A stretch of DNA of 64,000 bases, taken from assembly GCF_018691265.1 (NCBI RefSeq), contig NW_024881316.1, forward strand, positions 28,331,319 through 28,395,318, read 5' to 3'. A model generated the notes under the pieces. It had not been told where the DNA came from, searched no databases, and worked only from the letters and a program-made list of their open reading frames with translations. The number at the start of each line of letters is the position of its first letter. Position 1 is the stretch's first letter. Shown piece after piece: positions 1-12,829 of this stretch. Position numbers and translations under genes: made by a program. The DNA comes from Tyto alba (taxonomy: Eukaryota > Chordata > Aves > Strigiformes > Tytonidae).

Positions 1-954
1 AATTCATGATGGACTGGAACAAATGTGTTAGAGGCCTGGAAGGGTCCCCAGTCAGGAAGACAGTGGCATGGAAGGGAGAAACTGGTTCTGCTGAAATACT
101 GTCGTTGATAGCACAGGGGTCAAGCTTTAGTCCCAAGGATCTAAACCACTTGGACCAACTATTCAGCTGAATGGAACTACCATATCTCCAAGGTTTCTTT
201 TCTAATAAGAAATACTTATAGTTGATTCTTAAATGAAAATCAAACAAAAGAAATAATGCTGAAAATTAAGAACCTCTTCCTTGAATGAATTTTCTCTGCT
301 TAGTGTTTCTGGAATTCTTCTGAATTTATCCTTTATTTATGTTGATATATCACAGAGGAAGTTTACCATCATCTGTAATGCAAGAATTAATGTTTCTATA
401 TCCAAGCAAAAATATTTCTCATACATTCCTCTTAAACTGCCTTTTATTATTTCTTTAAAATGTGGATATATTTTAAAGATTTTGCTTATTTTATAAAGCA
501 CTCTTCTGGGAAAGAAATAATATAAGCATTAATTCTCAGAAGCATTGATTATTGCCACAGAACATATGAATGTTCAATTTTAAATACCTTCCTATTTCAA
601 AATCCACTTTATTTTTTTAAAAACAATCAATACATCTTTTTAAATTGTCAGAACTGAAGAAAATTATTTGATTTTCTGTTTGCTTCAGCATCAGTTCTTT
701 GCAGCCTTTTGATTCACCAAAAATTTCAGAGTTTGAGCCTTAGTCTGACCCAAAACAATTATTTCTTTTACTTTTTGGATTTCATCATTATCTGCTCAGC
801 TGTACACCCTTGGCACTGCCTCTTGCTGCTTTGTCATTGTATTGTGAACTTTTCTGCTCAGCTCAACCCACTGAGATGGAGGAGGTCTCATCCTGATTTT
901 CCTATGGGGTGCAGGAAGAAACAGCAGTCTGGTGACAAGTTCTCTTTTAAACCT

Positions 955-968
955 GTTGCCATAGTAAC
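955..968. promoter_or_regulatory. X-box-like palindromic motif (RFX type)
   Basis: GTTGCCATAGTAAC fits the RFX-family X-box consensus GTNRCCATRGYAAC at every position, inside a longer palindrome with arms CCTGTT/AACAGG (952-971). RFX factors bind such sites in promoters and enhancers. Binding here is inferred from the motif only. Confidence 0.45.
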
Positions 969-3900
969 AGGCAGAAAAATCTCCCTTTTTCCATAACCTT
1001 CAGACTGGGAATTTTCAAATCAGGGTGCTGTCTCTTTTCTGCCTGGCTAAGCTCTGCTTTGGGTCTGTGAGAAGCACTGCAAATATTAATTGCCTTTTCC
1101 CACAACCATTAGCACCCACGTTTCCCATGTGGCACCGAAGGGTCAAACTGCAAACCCTGCTCCTGCGATGAGGTGATGGTGTAAGTACCCACACCCTTGG
1201 CAACTTTGAGACAGGACATCTTAATATGCTGTTGTCTGATTAGTTATGAAGAGAAATGACTTTGTAAAAAGGTGGTAAACAAAACAAAACGAAACAGAAT
1301 TGCTCAAGAAATTCATCATGAAAGGTGATAGCTGAACTCACTGGTGAAAGCCTGGACTGTATTATTAATACTTGCTGGTGTTTATCCTGCTGTACTACTT
1401 ACATTAGTGCAAATCCCCTTAGGATGACAGACTGAATCAGTGACCTGTGTGGCCAGCACTGTGAGAGACAGCCATGGCCAGGTACCTCCATGCTGGAAGT
1501 ACCCCCACCACCCTGGGTGGGCCAATACAAATTGTCCTGCCCTCAGCAGAGCCTAAGCATCCCGCAATGAACGTGGAGGTAGAGCGTGGTAACTTTTCTC
1601 TGGAGAAATGGAGAGCACATCATATAAGCTGTCCATCATGGGAATACATTTAAAAGGCTGCACAAATTTTATCCTTTTGGAAAGAGACAATACAGTGAAG
1701 ACACTCAGTGAAGAAGGCAGGCACAGTGAAGCAGCCAAATGAGTCAGTCTCTCATCTCCATTGCAGCCTCTATGGGAAAGTAAATTTTGCATATCAGCTA
1801 TGCACCCAGGTGTTACAGAGGTCACTGGGGCATGAGGGAGAGAGAAATATCCCTCCTGTGCTAACAACCCACAGGTGAAAATGTGAAAATTAACTCAAGC
1901 TGTTTCACCACCTCCTCACTTCTCTCTCTTTTCCTTGGAAAGGTCTTTCATTCATTCCAATGCAGACACTGGAATCAGTAGTACAGATGTGGACTAACAA
2001 TGGGATGACACTTCCCAATCTGGAAAGAACATATTTCCTCTGCAACTGAACTTAGGAGCCTCCTGGGCTGGACAGCCCAGTCAGAACGCACAAATCATTT
2101 AGAACAACAATATTTGCTTCTTGGCAAAGTAACAAATGCATAAACCCCACTGTATTCTGTAGTAGAAATGGATGAATAATTCATAACAAACAACCTATTT
2201 GATTAATCTTACATTCTTACAAATATCTTCTCCTGTTTGTGAATTGACCTTGGGCCTAATGGGATTTTTGCAGAGTTATGTGACATTATGAGGTGTTTAA
2301 TTTTTAGAAATAGCTTCTGGTCTGCAGATTGTTAGTAAAGAGTTTGTTGCCAACAGACTATAATTAAAATGCAGGATAGTTAGCATGTTTTTATATGATG
2401 CTCAGGCCATATGATATGATTTTGTTCTATGACTAGAAGTAATTCATAGAATAATCTCTAATTAAAGCATAACTAAATAAGCATAACTAAAAGGAATTTA
2501 AAGTTCAAAATTAATTTTCTGAAAAACATTCTTCATTATTTCATTAATGTTTTCTCTGGTCCCTATCATCACATCAGTAAACTTCTACACTACAGTTTCT
2601 GTGTTCAGATAAAAGGAAGGGTTTGAAGTAGAATTATTTACAGATATGATGGAATAATAATAAAAAAAAAAAGGTTGGTTTTTGCAGTATCTGTTCAGCT
2701 AGTCACAATAAGCAAAAACAGCATTGACACAGAGACGAATCGGGGCATCTCGTATTTAAAATCTCTTGTAAGTTTAAAAGACTTTTATATCTCCACACCA
2801 AACCACCTGTCTCCATATTTTTATTATATGGAAGAAAAATAGTCCTGTGGTTAGTAGATTATCTTGGGAAATCTGCAGTCAGGATTTCCTGTCCAGCCAT
2901 GAATTTTTTGTATGGTCCAGGATAAGTCCATGGGAAGTGATGACAGTGGCCACTGAGAGGCTTTACTTTGCCTCAATGGGTTAAAGTTAACCATTGTGGA
3001 TGACTCCTGTAAACTCCCTATCACAGTTCCACATAGCATAAGAATAAAAGTAACTTCTGTACCTCTAAGGGTTAGTGTCAGAAAGCAGGGAAACATTCAG
3101 TCTCTGGGATAATGACTGTCTAAGAATTTAAAATAAAGTGTTATTGTGCCTGCTTTTGCAGTGGTGTCACTGTAGCAGTTTATTCTGTGTGTCCAAGCCC
3201 TGTGTCTGACTGAAGTCCCACCAGCTCCAGTCAACATCTACAGCTGTTTAACCATCCCTGGATGCTCTGGGGGAAGGTGGACCGAGGCATGGATCTGTCA
3301 CAGAGGAGAGCCAAGTGCCCACTGCCAAACCCTTGTCTGTCTTTGGGAAAAATTCCTTGTTGTGCCTGTTATATGAAGCTGAAACCCATGAAAAGTGCAA
3401 AGTGTTCAGATGCAGACTGCACTGAGGAAGGAAGGCTGGATAATTAGGTAGAAAGACAGACAGACTGGAAAGTCAGTCCTTTATTTTTTTTTATTTCAAG
3501 AGCAGCTATATCCTTTCTTCCTTTCAACACATAAGCTCAGAACGGCATGATCATGCAATCAACAGTGATTGGATAACCACGATGTTACTGTCTGGCACTC
3601 GAACTGTACCAATTAATCAAAAGTATGACTGCAACAACTGTGAAATAAAAATACATTTTTGTAACCTGCCTTTAAACCCTCTTAGAGTTTACTTTGCAAT
3701 TGGGGCAGGTTAAGAGCATTATTAGTAACTGCAACCTGTTTTATAGGTTTTTAACCTTTTTCTTAACATCAACTCAATATCCATTCCTGAAGAGAAAACA
3801 GTAATTTACTGAAACAAAAAGCCTTTAGTGAGAGTTCTCTTTCTTTGCTTAGCATTAGAAGCTGGTGTTAAACTTGTGTAAAATAAATGTTTTCCTTACC

Positions 3901-4188
3901 TATAAAAAGGAGTTAAAGTAAGTTTTCAATAACCTATTTTTCTCTCTTTACGCTGTGCATATACTACCTATTAAAATCTATATTTAAAGAAAAGTTCCAC
4001 CTTCCCTGTTCACATCTTTCTCTTACTATTTGAACATGGCACATTTTCACTATGTTTCTTGTTAAGATTTCACTATTTGTTTTTGACACCCAAAGCAAAT
4101 GTTACTTTGCTCTGTACATGCTTAAAGTAAAAGACTGTAAGAAGTTTCCAGTTTGCATAGAAAAGACTGGTTTCATAAAATGTTTGTG

Positions 4189-4207
4189 TTTTTTTTTTTT
4201 TTTTTTT
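4189..4207 (+). repeat. T19 run
   Basis: Uninterrupted 19 T. Confidence 0.9.
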
Positions 4208-4744
4208 CTAATACATTAATGTTCAGATTTTATAGTCACCAGCTAGAAGAAAGTCTGGAATTGGAAGAACTCCAGTTTTCATGAGACTTAGAGTGAGCTA
4301 CTTGAGATCACGCATGTCAGATGTCTTGCTCCTACTACCATGCCCTGCTACCTTTATCAGGTTTCTTATTTGAGCATGCTTATTTGAGATATTTCTAGTG
4401 AAAAGAATAGGAATTTCTGGTATGAGCGTGAATCTTGTAACCATGACAATACTTATCACCCTGAACTCTCTTAACAAATAAGTGCTAATGGAAAAGCAAT
4501 GAAATATTGTTCTTGAGGACTGACTATGAATGCTTGGGTAAGCTTTTTTTGGAGGAAACCATTGCATTTCTGCCTGCTTTAACTAATGATTTCTTTTATA
4601 GAATCGATAATGTAAAAGAGCTGAGATCAGTCCCATCCCTTGATACCTCTTCCCAATTAAGACAGTGGATCATTGTATTAATAATATTATTTAGTGACTA
4701 TTCAGCATTTTTACTCTGGTGAGATACTGTGCAAACATTAATTA

Positions 4745-4900
4745 ATCCCCACCAAAGCCCTGAAACCTCACTGGGAAATATTAAACCTGTTTTACAAATA
4801 AGGGCCTAGAGCCAGAGATTTTTCAGTACCAGAGAGATCGTAACTTGAAGCTTCTTGGGACAGTGAGCAGGTATCAGAGTCTAAAATAATGAATAGCCCT
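4745..4900 (-). mobile_element. MIR SINE relic, reverse strand
   Basis: A ttttacaaataagggcctag stretch followed by agccagaga, gatcgtaacttgaag and gagcaggtatcagagtctaa corresponds to the reverse-complement MIR core (tttacagatgaggaaactgaggc...agtaagtggcagagc). Divergence is high and the left edge is uncertain. Confidence 0.5.
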
Positions 4901-7569
4901 GCAGTTAGAGCTACCTTGAAGAATATCATCTCTATTCCTGCCTTGACCTGGGGCAATGATTTTACTTCTCAAGGAAAGCCTTTTCTGTGCTTTTTTCAGG
5001 GATTAATGTCTCTAGCAGTCCTCGAGACTGTGGTTGTTCATACAAAATAATTACATAGTCATTGGGGTATATATATTTCTATAGAGAGAGAGCGAGCCCA
5101 TTGCCACAGCCCAGTGGTTGGAGTATCCAGATTCAGACTTCTCTCCACTGATTATTTAACTTTATACACGTGCAACAGCAAGAAAAAGTGGAGCCTAAAA
5201 AAGATCTAATAGTTTGTAGCTTTTTCACTAATGTTATGTTGAGTTTGTGACTTTGAACTCAAATCTTCAAGTAAAGGAACCCAGCATGGGGAACAGACAG
5301 ACAGACAGATATATCCCAGTTTTATGTAGAGGTATTAATCACTAGCACAGCTGTAACTATAGAGCTTGTCTGCTTGGAACTTGACTGATTATCCCCAAAC
5401 TTTTATAAAGGTCTTCTCAATTTCCATCTTCCATAGTATGCTCCTCCTTGTTTTACAGTGATTCTCTCTGAGGGAGAATGGGACATAATTTGTTTTTACA
5501 TTACTGATGGTATCCAGTTCACCTATTTTGGCTATCTCCAGTTTGGCAGCTAAGTCAGGAGGACAGGATTTCGTTCTGCAAATACGAAAGCCATCCACCT
5601 CTCTCCATTCATTAACTAGTGATCTTTATTACTTACTTTCAGAGGACTCCAATAGGGATCCAAAATTTATGAGCAATCATAAATTGTCCTTCCTTGCTTT
5701 TAGCATGTTGTTTGTGGCTTTTTTGTCCAGTCCTCTGGTCATAAATAGATGAAGTTTTTGAAAGCAGCTTAGTTTCTTTGTAGTCTGGTTGAAATTTTAT
5801 TCTTATCTTTTACTTTACTGGTTTTCATTTCTGTTGACTAATCCCCATCTTCTTCCTAATCAGGGTGCTGGATGATTGATCAGTTTAGCACATCTTTGTG
5901 TTAATCTTTGATTACCTATTTCATATGATGGCCCTTAGTCCTGTAGATACCTGACATTTAATACTATTGACTTATACATCATTTACTCTAGCTTCAGAAA
6001 TCCTGCAGTTCTTTTCAACCGAATGGGAAAGAGAACAACTTTGACATACTTCTAGAGCACGATTCATCTCACCCTAAGTTAAACTTCTAAAGTAGGCCAA
6101 ATCTGTAATGTCCTAGAAAAGTCTATCACTCTTCATTGACTCTAAAGGAAGTCCTGGTATCTTCAGTTTAGACATCTACATCTGAATCACTTTCCAACTG
6201 TTAGATAAGATGAGATGAATTCTACTCCAGGGCATCTGAACTCCTTCCCCTGTGTTGTGAAATGGGGTAGCAGGGCAAAAAAAACCCCAAATGTCCAAGA
6301 AGGATGAGAGGTGTGTACATTCCATGAGTCCTCCATAGGATTCACTTGTGAGATTCCTAGGGTCCTCATGTTTAACCGAATCTTCCCTCTTACACTATTT
6401 TAATTAAGGCAGAAACTGCCTGAAGGTTCTTCAGTCTCTTCCTTAACATAGCCTTCTGTCCGATCTTTGGAACTTATCCCATAGCTTTTTTTCCGTTGTT
6501 TTCTAATATTAAGTGGACAAACAAGTCTAATACAGATATTTTTACACCGAATGTTTATGGAACTCCCTGACTTGAGCGTATATCAGTGGTAACACTTCTT
6601 GTTGCAGAAAATCCTGTTTTAAGAGATTATTTAAACATAATGATATCTCCTGCCTGAATTCCTGTTCCTTGTTCAAACTGTTTGGGTTTATTCCTTAATA
6701 TAGCAACTATGATTTATCTTCCTATCGATGTGCAACAATAACGTCAGAGTAAGAATACATAATAATCTTGTTAAATACAAAAAAGTCCTAATAACACAAA
6801 ATAAACTGTTGTGATGTATGAACACGGGCATATGCATAAAAGGAGAAAAAATACTGTTACACTACCTTCTGAAATGTAAGTATGCTCACTTTGAATAAAG
6901 GGAACTTTAACTAGCAAACACACAGAAACCACTTTCCATATTTCTATTCCAAAAATAATCACATAAAGTAATTGCATATAAATCAAAATGTTGATGGATT
7001 TCACATAAAACAGTGACAATCTGAATATAAAATTTCAGGAACAGAAACTCAATCTTGCACAGTCTAAAAGGTATAAATCTGGCTACTCTGAAGCCAGTGG
7101 GACAGTCTACTATTAGCTTTGTGAGACAGAAGTATCAAGATTTCACTCATGGGCTCTATGAGTTTCTTATTTCTTCTTACTTATGTTAGTTTTTTAAATT
7201 TGAAAGATTGAAATATTGAAAACTCTATCTGCAATTATTATGTTTTCTAAGGGGTAAGACAAAAAGTAAAAGACAAAAGAAAGCTGACCATTTCCTTGAA
7301 CACCTTTTTCTTTTGAATTCTTGGTTGCCTGGATGTTACTCAAATCTGATGTTGTTCTGCTTTCGATTCTCTAACCTTATATAGCAGGTGAGAAATTCCC
7401 AGAAGGATTGGACTGAGAGTTTTTTGGCCACTCTCATTAACAGAATCTGGTGCCATGCCTGATGTGGGCTTTGTGGCTGGAGGAAGGCTGTACCACCGAG
7501 CAGCCTCCCGCCTCCTCACCCCCACGGCTGCTCCCAGCCTCTGAATGTACAACCAGTACAAGTTATCTG
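4901..7569. other. Non-coding DNA, no gene seen
   Basis: AT-rich, with an ACAG microsatellite and a short GAGA run near 5083. Nothing else is recognisable. Confidence 0.6.
5293..5309 (+). repeat. (ACAG)n microsatellite
   Basis: Four tandem ACAG units. Confidence 0.8.
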
Positions 7570-7745
7570 AGAGATGATATCTGTACCTAGCTCCTCCTCT
7601 GGCGTCCCTGGAAAACTGAAGCCCGACTTGAGCAGATCGCCACCCTCTTCTTCTGAAAAGACAGAAACAAAGTAGCTATTTAATAACTCTGATATTTTTG
7701 TGTACCCAGACATAAACTCTCCACTAGTTTTAAAATCCACTCTGT
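7570..7745 (-). pseudogene. LINE ORF2 fragment (endonuclease/RT linker), reverse strand
   Basis: The reverse-strand translation contains KISELLNSYFVSVFSEEEGG, which resembles the KAE.LN.YFASVFT.E stretch found between the endonuclease and reverse-transcriptase domains of CR1/L2/Jockey-group LINEs. Only about 60 codons are recognisable. No start codon context or RT motif is attached, so this is a truncated relic, not a gene. Assignment rests on one short block and could be tested by translated search. Confidence 0.5.
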
Positions 7746-8519
7746 GATTCCTATTACCATGTAGTATCTTTGATACTGTGAAGCTGTTGAGGTGTTATCA
7801 TCTGCAGTATCTATTAGTCTTTGACAGTTGTTCTAGTGTTCTTTTTTTTTAATTATTTTTAAATTTTGCCAGATGTTTTCACATTGCTAGTGTCATAATA
7901 TTCATAAATGGTTTATTTTTTAACATCTTGCACATTCTTCTTTCCAGCTTTGATTAGTCACGTTGAATTCTACTGTCTTTTAGTCTTAATGTATTTATTC
8001 CAAGAAGAATCTTTGTCAGTCCTCCAGTTGTACTTTTAGCACTTCCCACCTTTGATGATAATAATGCCACTCATGATTTTCAGGCCACTTTCTTTACCTT
8101 TTATTCACAGCCATTTCAATTCTGCAATTCTGAGCTTTCACAATGCTGTGATGGTGACTCTCTTATCAACATTTACTTTTGTGTCAGAGACAACTTCTGT
8201 AATTCTGGAAGAGTGCTTAATCTCAGATGATATGTCTATGCTGCATGAATGCAGCGAGGTACGCAGAAACCTGCTGAATAGCCTTTAGCTACCCTGCCTA
8301 TATCCCTTTCCGAATTGCAGCTTGTTGCCTCTGCATTGCGTTATTGTCATGCTGGCATACAAATTAACTTGGACCTGGCACCTAACTCAAATATTTGTAA
8401 CAGGGAGCTGCATATGGAAAACTATGTCAGTAACACTTCCTTAAGATTGTCTTGAGAATACAAAGATTAGGATACAAAATATCACAGTAGCGTGTTTCAT
8501 ATAAGTACACAATAGTATC

Positions 8520-8535
8520 TTTTTTTTTTTTTTTT
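8520..8535 (+). repeat. T16 run
   Basis: Uninterrupted 16 T. Confidence 0.9.
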
Positions 8536-9413
8536 AATGTTTTTGTCCTATTATCCATATTGACTGGTCTCTCAGGTGAGTGGAATTTATTTGAGTATAT
8601 GCAGCTTTTCATTGTGCTCTTTCTTACCATCTGTGCGTGCTACACATACAGACACCTCAAAAGAACAGCGAAAGAATGGAGTACTCCATAGCCTCTCAAT
8701 ATACATACAACCAGCAGTTCTTCAGAGAAAGACAAAATCAGGTATTGCAGACCATGTTTCTGTAGTGCACAACCGAGGACTGATGACATCTAAATAACTC
8801 ACATCAGTTCATGTTCCTTATATCCTCAGGCAGACGTTCCTCTAAGTCTGAACCAACTCAGACTTTTCACAAGAGTACCTCAATCCCTATATCAGACAAG
8901 CTGTTTTTTTGTGATTCAGTTTGCAACAGACACACTGTTTTGCCTGTTTCAATGCTCCATTTAACAAATACATGCATTTTGTATATTTCTTGGTCTTGGT
9001 TGCACTTTTTATTTGTACTATGATTTTTTTCCCAATTATCTCACAGCAAGCAAAGGGAGTGAATACTCTCATGTGGATACTCTCAAACAATTGTTACTGG
9101 CTTCGAAAATTTGTGAAGTTAAGACTATACAATTGATAACAATGGGTAGTATAGCATAGGTCCTGCATTGAAAATAAGTCCCAAGGATGTTAAGAATGTT
9201 GAATAAGGTGAGCTGTCAAATAAACATCTTGTTTATAAACTCAATTGTTAAATAAACTCACTCTGCTAAAATACAGCCTACTAGAGAGATCTCGTTAAGT
9301 GACGGATAAAAAGTCATACACAATTTAAAAAATGACTGGCATATGAATTTAAATTAAATTTCATTTGGAGAGGTAATGGACAACTCTAATTAAATAAAAG
9401 CACAAATTAGGCA

Positions 9414-9427
9414 GTTTCCATGGAGAC
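9414..9427. promoter_or_regulatory. X-box-like motif
   Basis: GTTTCCATGGAGAC is a variant RFX-type X-box. It is almost the same as the motif at 45668-45681; the shared 16-mer differs at one base. Confidence 0.35.
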
Positions 9428-9889
9428 TTTGCTCACATGATCTGCCTATATTGTATAACTCATATGCCTGTCCTCTAATTTGGCTGCACAAGAGTAAGGA
9501 ATTCAATGAAAGTTATAATAAAAATATTCAGAAGGATCCTTTACATTCATGTAAGTAGGAGATCTTACTGTTAACTTTATGATAAAGAAGCTTTATATTG
9601 AAACAGTAGGTTTGTATTTTTGAAAAAAACTATTAATTTATTCCAAAGTAATATCATGTACATATATTCAGAAAAACTTACAGAATAATCCAAAGAAAAT
9701 AAAATGCATAACATTATTTCTCCCTTGCAAGAAGTCAGCATTATTCTCACAAGCTCTGTCCAAAAATAGACTAAAATTTTATGGGTAGGCTAAACTAGCC
9801 TAAACATTTCTGGGTTTGGAATGTTTGAGGAAAAAAAGAAGAAAATAAATTTCCTTCTCAAATTGAAAGGGAAAGGTCATGCAATAGGA

Positions 9890-10050
9890 TCTGTAAATCA
9901 GATTCTGACTCTGCCATAAGAATTCCTGTGCAATTTTGGACAAATCAGTTAATCTCTTTCTGCCTCAATTATCCAGTCGAATTAGGATTAGAATTCATTT
10001 CTTTCTCATAACTATCCTATATGAATACATTTGTTAGTGTCATTGAGCCT
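9890..10050 (+). mobile_element. MIR SINE relic
   Basis: The segment tctgactctgccataag, then ttggacaaatcagttaatct, then ttctgcctcaattatcc follows the conserved MIR core (ctctgccac...gggcaagtcacttaacctctctgagcctcagtt). It then continues into the aggat..gaatt downstream part. The order and spacing are right over about 150 bp. MIR is a tRNA-derived SINE mobilised by L2 that stopped moving before mammals and reptiles radiated far, so high divergence is expected. Confidence 0.7.
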
Positions 10051-11190
10051 GTGGTCTAGAAGAGTTTATAGAGAGTGCATGAAAGTTAGAATTTCCATCC
10101 TTCAAGAAAGCTGTGTTCTGTTTTGAATAGGGTCAATTGCAAATGTTTCAAAGGAATTTAGAATTGCTTTGTGATTCCCTTAGGTTTATGAATCTGCATG
10201 AGGGATATGAGCATCTCTTAGTGATTGGTTTACTTCTTAAGTATGAGGACTTCTTATTTCTTTATATTTTATGAATATACCTAGTCACATCATTAATTCA
10301 TTGTTTAGACTGTCTTTTCAAAAGGCTATTGTTAGTTCCTTCGGTCCTTGAAGAGATTCAGTTTTTGTATTCTGCATTTATGAAGCATAAATTAAAGTCT
10401 CAGTGGCTCTTGCGGTACTACAAAGACAATCTTTGTGTGAAGTTGAACTGTACTTCAAAGTCATATTATTTCTTCAGCAACAGACATACATGGTTTATTC
10501 AGCTTACAATTTTCCTAGAAATTACCATTTTTATTATTGACCACAGAAACAAAAAAACATATTCTTCACTGATGAGCACAGCAGCAAACTTCATATCTCA
10601 TGGTAATGAAGTCAGGCAGATTATCACAGAATTCTCATGCATGAAAGTGTCATAAACTGCATGCATTCATGTTATGCTATTCACCTCCTCTATCTCATAG
10701 CTCCATAGTATTTCAGCTTGCCCTTTGCTCAAGATGGGCCTACTGGTAGGATATTCTACACCAGTGGGAGAAGAGGAAAATGGTAGTCTTACCATGGAAT
10801 GTTTTGATGGGCAATGAATTGCAAAGAAAGAGATTTTGAAAACAGGATGATTTACAGTCTAAGGTTTTAAACAATGCACAGAACACACAGTCCACAGACA
10901 AGGGACACAATTACTAGTTAAAATCTCTTCTCAATATACAAACTACTGCATCACAGAATAGTCTAAATAGAAAGTAAAAACCTGCCTCTGAAACTGAAAC
11001 TAAAAAAATAGTGGGAGAATTCTTCACTCTCAACAGGGCTCAAAATAGTGACAAAAATTTATAGGCTTTAAAAGTGCAGAGATGCCTGCTCTTGTGAAAG
11101 TTGAATGTATAGTAAAATGATGCTGTGATCTGCATAAATAGGAGAGCATAAACTGTCATTTACATCTAGTACCTCATTTTCTTTTTAAAA
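10051..11190. other. Non-coding DNA, no gene seen
   Basis: AT-rich unique-looking DNA. A 108-codon frame at 10329-10655 has no recognisable motif and no splice or translation context that would support it. Confidence 0.6.
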
Positions 11191-11690
11191 AATGTGATGG
11201 GTTTGTCATGCATTCCAGTGCAACACTGCACAGATAACACTCAAGACTCTGTTAGGTACCTTTCATAGCTGAAGTTCTCCAGACTTAAGCTTGGAAACAT
11301 CAGGAGCCATTGCTGAGCTGGAACCAGCTTGACAGATCCAGATGGCTCATTCAACCCTGAGGCTACTACATGTACAGTGGGAAATTACATGGGCCAGTGC
11401 CTGAGATCAAGCTGGCATGGCATAGCGTTTGTCCTCAGAACAGGCTGGATGTCTGTCAGGAGCACGGCCCGGCTTGTGCTGTTCCTTATCCTGCTAAGAA
11501 GACATTACCTAGGGGGAGTGCTGGTTGGCATGGGCCAAATCTGGGCAAGGGCATGTGCTGTGGTAGGGATGATAGCTGCCATTGCTCAGGCGTGTGGTGT
11601 GTTCCTGGTGAGCTACAAATCGAGAGGGAGCCTTAGCTGCTTCTACTCAGTTTTCTCTGTCTAGAGAATAGGTAACAATCCAGTGTAAAT
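11191..11690. other. GC-richer island, possible old LTR or repeat relic
   Basis: Base composition is clearly richer in G and C here than in the flanks, with several CpG sites (gcacggcccggc, caggcgtg, aatcgaga). Two overlapping forward frames of 111 and 88 codons exist in different phases, as expected from a stop-poor GC-rich stretch rather than from a gene. The segment near 11414-11450, which ends agaacaggctgg, loosely resembles 13075-13110 in the probable LTR, at about 29 matches with gaps. This could mean a related LTR fragment. No function is assigned. Confidence 0.35.
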
Positions 11691-12424
11691 CCAGAGTAAA
11701 ACTACTGAAGGCCACAGAATTACATCTGCGTAAAGCTTGGATGAAGGAGATGCAGCTAATCTCTTGGGTGGTCAATTTTGAATCATTCCTGAGCTGCACT
11801 TGGTACTGGATTGTGGGTCAGTAGGATGTTACTTTGTGTTCTGGGTCAGGGAAGTAAAGTTTCTGTAAGAGCTTATGGATGCAAGCTCTCTTCTATCCTG
11901 TTGCTCTCTGCTTATGCTTTAAGAGAGCATTTGGACAGTCAGTGCACAGAAAACACTTGATGTCGCTGCTTTTCCTCAGTTCAATAATCACTTTACCAAT
12001 CCTTTGGATTTTATCATCTCAGTTTTAACTTCTCGATCTACTCTCTGAGCCTGATCTATCAGTTTAAATTCTCTTTCTTCACCTGAGAAGTCTTGCAACC
12101 AAGATATGCCTCTATGTTGTCCCTCATTTTTTATGCACTCATTCTGCCCTTAATAACCAGGCGTCCTGCTTCCATCTCCTAATCATACTTTTTCCATAAC
12201 CTATCCATCCACAAAACAGGCCCCATTCTCAGTGGACTTGTTGCACACATACTTTAAAAAGCTCACATCAGCAAGACTTACAATCAATTAACTGCCTTCT
12301 CCATCACAATATGAGAGTAAGACTGAACTACATCCAATATTGAACTTCTCAGTTCATTGGATTTTAATTTATTTATTATTGGCTTGCTCTGGACCTCCCA
12401 CTGTTTTTTTACTGTGCTGTGTGC
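11691..12424. other. Non-coding DNA between old repeats
   Basis: No gene seen. Part of it may be unrecognised upstream L2, since an L2 tail follows directly. Confidence 0.5.
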
Positions 12425-12515
12425 TTTTATTTCAGCCTGGAAGCTCCCTATGGTAGCTGTTGTTCTTTTAGTTCTCTCTCATATAGCACCTGGCATATTA
12501 ACTCTGACAACAGAT
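12425..12515 (+). mobile_element. LINE-2 (L2) 3' tail relic
   Basis: The string ggaagctccctatggtag, then a T-rich gap, then tctctctcatatagcacctggcatatt follows the 3' end of L2, whose usual form is aagctccttgagggcaggg...tatagcgcctggcaca. About 85 bp is recognisable. The repeat is ancient and non-coding. Confidence 0.55.
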
Positions 12516-12829
12516 GAAAGAAAACACAGGCCCTGAAATGTCTGGATTAAACAGCAGGTGCAACTTCATTTGATCACATAATTACAGAGCTTAAACCATG
12601 TATAGAGTAGGAATATGGGTCTCTCACCATATCACTCCATGATCTGAGAAAACCAAATTGTCTCTTCGAGACTAGAGATACTGAGAGATCTAGAAGAGAT
12701 ATCTCCTGTACCTCTAAGCCCACTAGCCTGTTATCCAATTAATGTATTTCTTGCAGGTGGCTTTTGACCCTAGCCAAAGATATCTTGTCTGCTACAGGGC
12801 ATGTATCACTGAGAACTGTCATTAGGCTG

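Larger units (their letters stand above)
1..4744. other. Non-coding DNA, no gene seen
   Basis: AT-rich unique-looking DNA. Apart from the X-box-like motif and the T19 run, I note a short hairpin CTGGGCTG-GA-CAGCCCAG at 2063-2080 and an A11 run near 2662. Open frames stay at or below 104 codons and carry no recognisable domain. Confidence 0.6.
7746..9889. other. Non-coding DNA, no gene seen
   Basis: AT-rich. It holds only the T16 run and the X-box-like motif at 9414. The short frames, up to 78 codons, overlap on both strands and look random. Confidence 0.6.

Noticed and set aside
11329..11664. 111- and 88-codon overlapping forward frames
   Set aside because: They overlap in different phases in a GC-richer stop-poor stretch and have no recognisable domain. 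A repeat origin is more likely.
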